A stretch of DNA of 6,529 nt. Origin: Campylobacterales bacterium (GTDB lineage: Bacteria; Campylobacterota; Campylobacteria; Campylobacterales; Arcobacteraceae). Position 1 is the stretch's first letter, and the number at the start of each line of letters is the position of its first letter. The notes under the pieces were generated by a model. The model ran no database searches, was not told the origin of the DNA, and saw nothing but the letters and a program-made list of their open reading frames with translations. Where the stretch lies: the NCBI GenBank assembly GCA_019752775.1, contig JAIELU010000204.1, forward strand, positions 1 to 6,529. The letters are read 5' to 3'. The position numbers and the translations under genes were made by a program. This document shows positions 6,036 through 6,529 of the stretch, piece by piece.

Positions 6036-6529
6036 TTGGAAAAATTACATAAGTGTTCAGTTTGTCATAAAAATTTCAAAAGTAATGAGATTATTCATTC
6101 TGATATTATTCGAGAAGGGATTTCTAAACTAATACAAAAAGATATTACAAATTGGAATGAATCATCAGAAATTTGTAGAGATGATCTGCATTTTTATCAA
6201 AATAAATATGTTCATATGTTACTTGAATCAGAAAAAGGTGAATTAAGTACTCTTGAACATCAAGTATTAGACACTATGCAACAGCACGAACTTATTTCAA
6301 TAACTTCAGCTGATACAGCATCAGATCATGAATGGACATTTGGGGAGAGAGTTGCTGATAAAATTGCAACATTTGGTGGAAGTTGGGCATTTATGGGATT
6401 TTTTGCTGGATTCTTAGTTGTTTGGATAACTATTAATTCTGTGGCTGTATATTGGAAACCTGCCGATCCATATCCATTTATTTTATTAAATTTATTACTT
6501 TCTTGTTTAGCTGCAATTCAAGCTCCAAT
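6036..6529 (+). CDS. DUF1003 family membrane protein with N-terminal CxxC motif (3' end outside the window)
   Basis: The 164 visible residues match the DUF1003 family. A soluble N-terminal part (1-100) carries HKCSVCHK (Cys7, Cys10) and a further Cys47, which suggests metal binding. Then comes the conserved block WTFGERVADKIATFGGSW (100-117), a first membrane helix (about 116-138), the signature PADPYPFILLNLLLSCLAA (142-160) and the start of IQAP before the edge; the second helix spans about 147 onward. The biochemical role of the family is unknown. TTG 6036 is preferred because AAAGGA sits 5 bases upstream; ATG 6015 in the same frame (7 residues longer) has no ribosome site. It is transcribed divergently from the membrane protein gene at 5512-5862. 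The frame is open to the last base with no damage, unlike most of its neighbours. Confidence 0.88.
   Translation, partial: MEKLHKCSVCHKNFKSNEIIHSDIIREGISKLIQKDITNWNESSEICRDDLHFYQNKYVHMLLESEKGELSTLEHQVLDTMQQHELISITSADTASDHEWTFGERVADKIATFGGSWAFMGFFAGFLVVWITINSVAVYWKPADPYPFILLNLLLSCLAAIQAP

Overview
The window is very AT-rich, with long A and T runs and codon choice to match. Together with a CheB-CheR-PAS fusion and a DUF1003 membrane protein, this points to Campylobacterota, most likely Arcobacter/Aliarcobacter. That placement is inferred from composition and gene content, not from a marker gene. The region looks like accessory DNA in decay: a phage- or plasmid-type replication remnant and a toxin-antitoxin module lie beside a broken chemosensory gene.

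Left part (1-2478, all + strand). The window opens with the Gly/Ser-rich tail of an unidentified gene, followed 2 bases later by a small multi-pass membrane protein (83-487). Next is a rolling-circle (HUH) replication initiator whose catalytic core is readable but whose 5' end is frameshifted (about 672-1516). A 56-residue AlpA-type helix-turn-helix protein follows (1588-1758). A rep plus a small AlpA-like regulator fits a filamentous-phage (inovirus-like) or rolling-circle element. A MntA-HepT (MNT/HEPN) toxin-antitoxin pair comes next (1810-2478): the antitoxin nucleotidyltransferase is intact, but the HEPN toxin has a single-base frameshift after codon 19. A symmetric hairpin terminator at 2684-2711 separates this block from the convergent genes.

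Right part (2739-5862, all - strand). A large gene for a CheR methyltransferase with a coiled coil and PAS domains (2739-5000) is preceded by the remains of the CheB methylesterase domain it was once fused to (5027-5515). The fusion is broken in three ways: a frameshift at an A7 tract between CheB and CheR, an in-frame TGA inside CheB, and loss of the CheB N-terminal half at a sharp junction near 5512-5518. At that junction lies the 3' end of an unrelated single-pass membrane protein gene (5512-5862).

Right edge (6036-6529, + strand). A DUF1003 membrane protein with an N-terminal CxxC motif is divergent from the previous gene and runs off the window.

Three separate coding frames (rep, hepT, cheB-cheR) are each restored by adding back one base. 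This means either real pseudogene decay, supported by the CheB nonsense codon and truncation, or indel errors in the assembly. I see no clear previously undescribed system. The points most worth checking are the rep/AlpA/MntA-HepT cluster, the cheB junction, and the unidentified membrane protein beside it.
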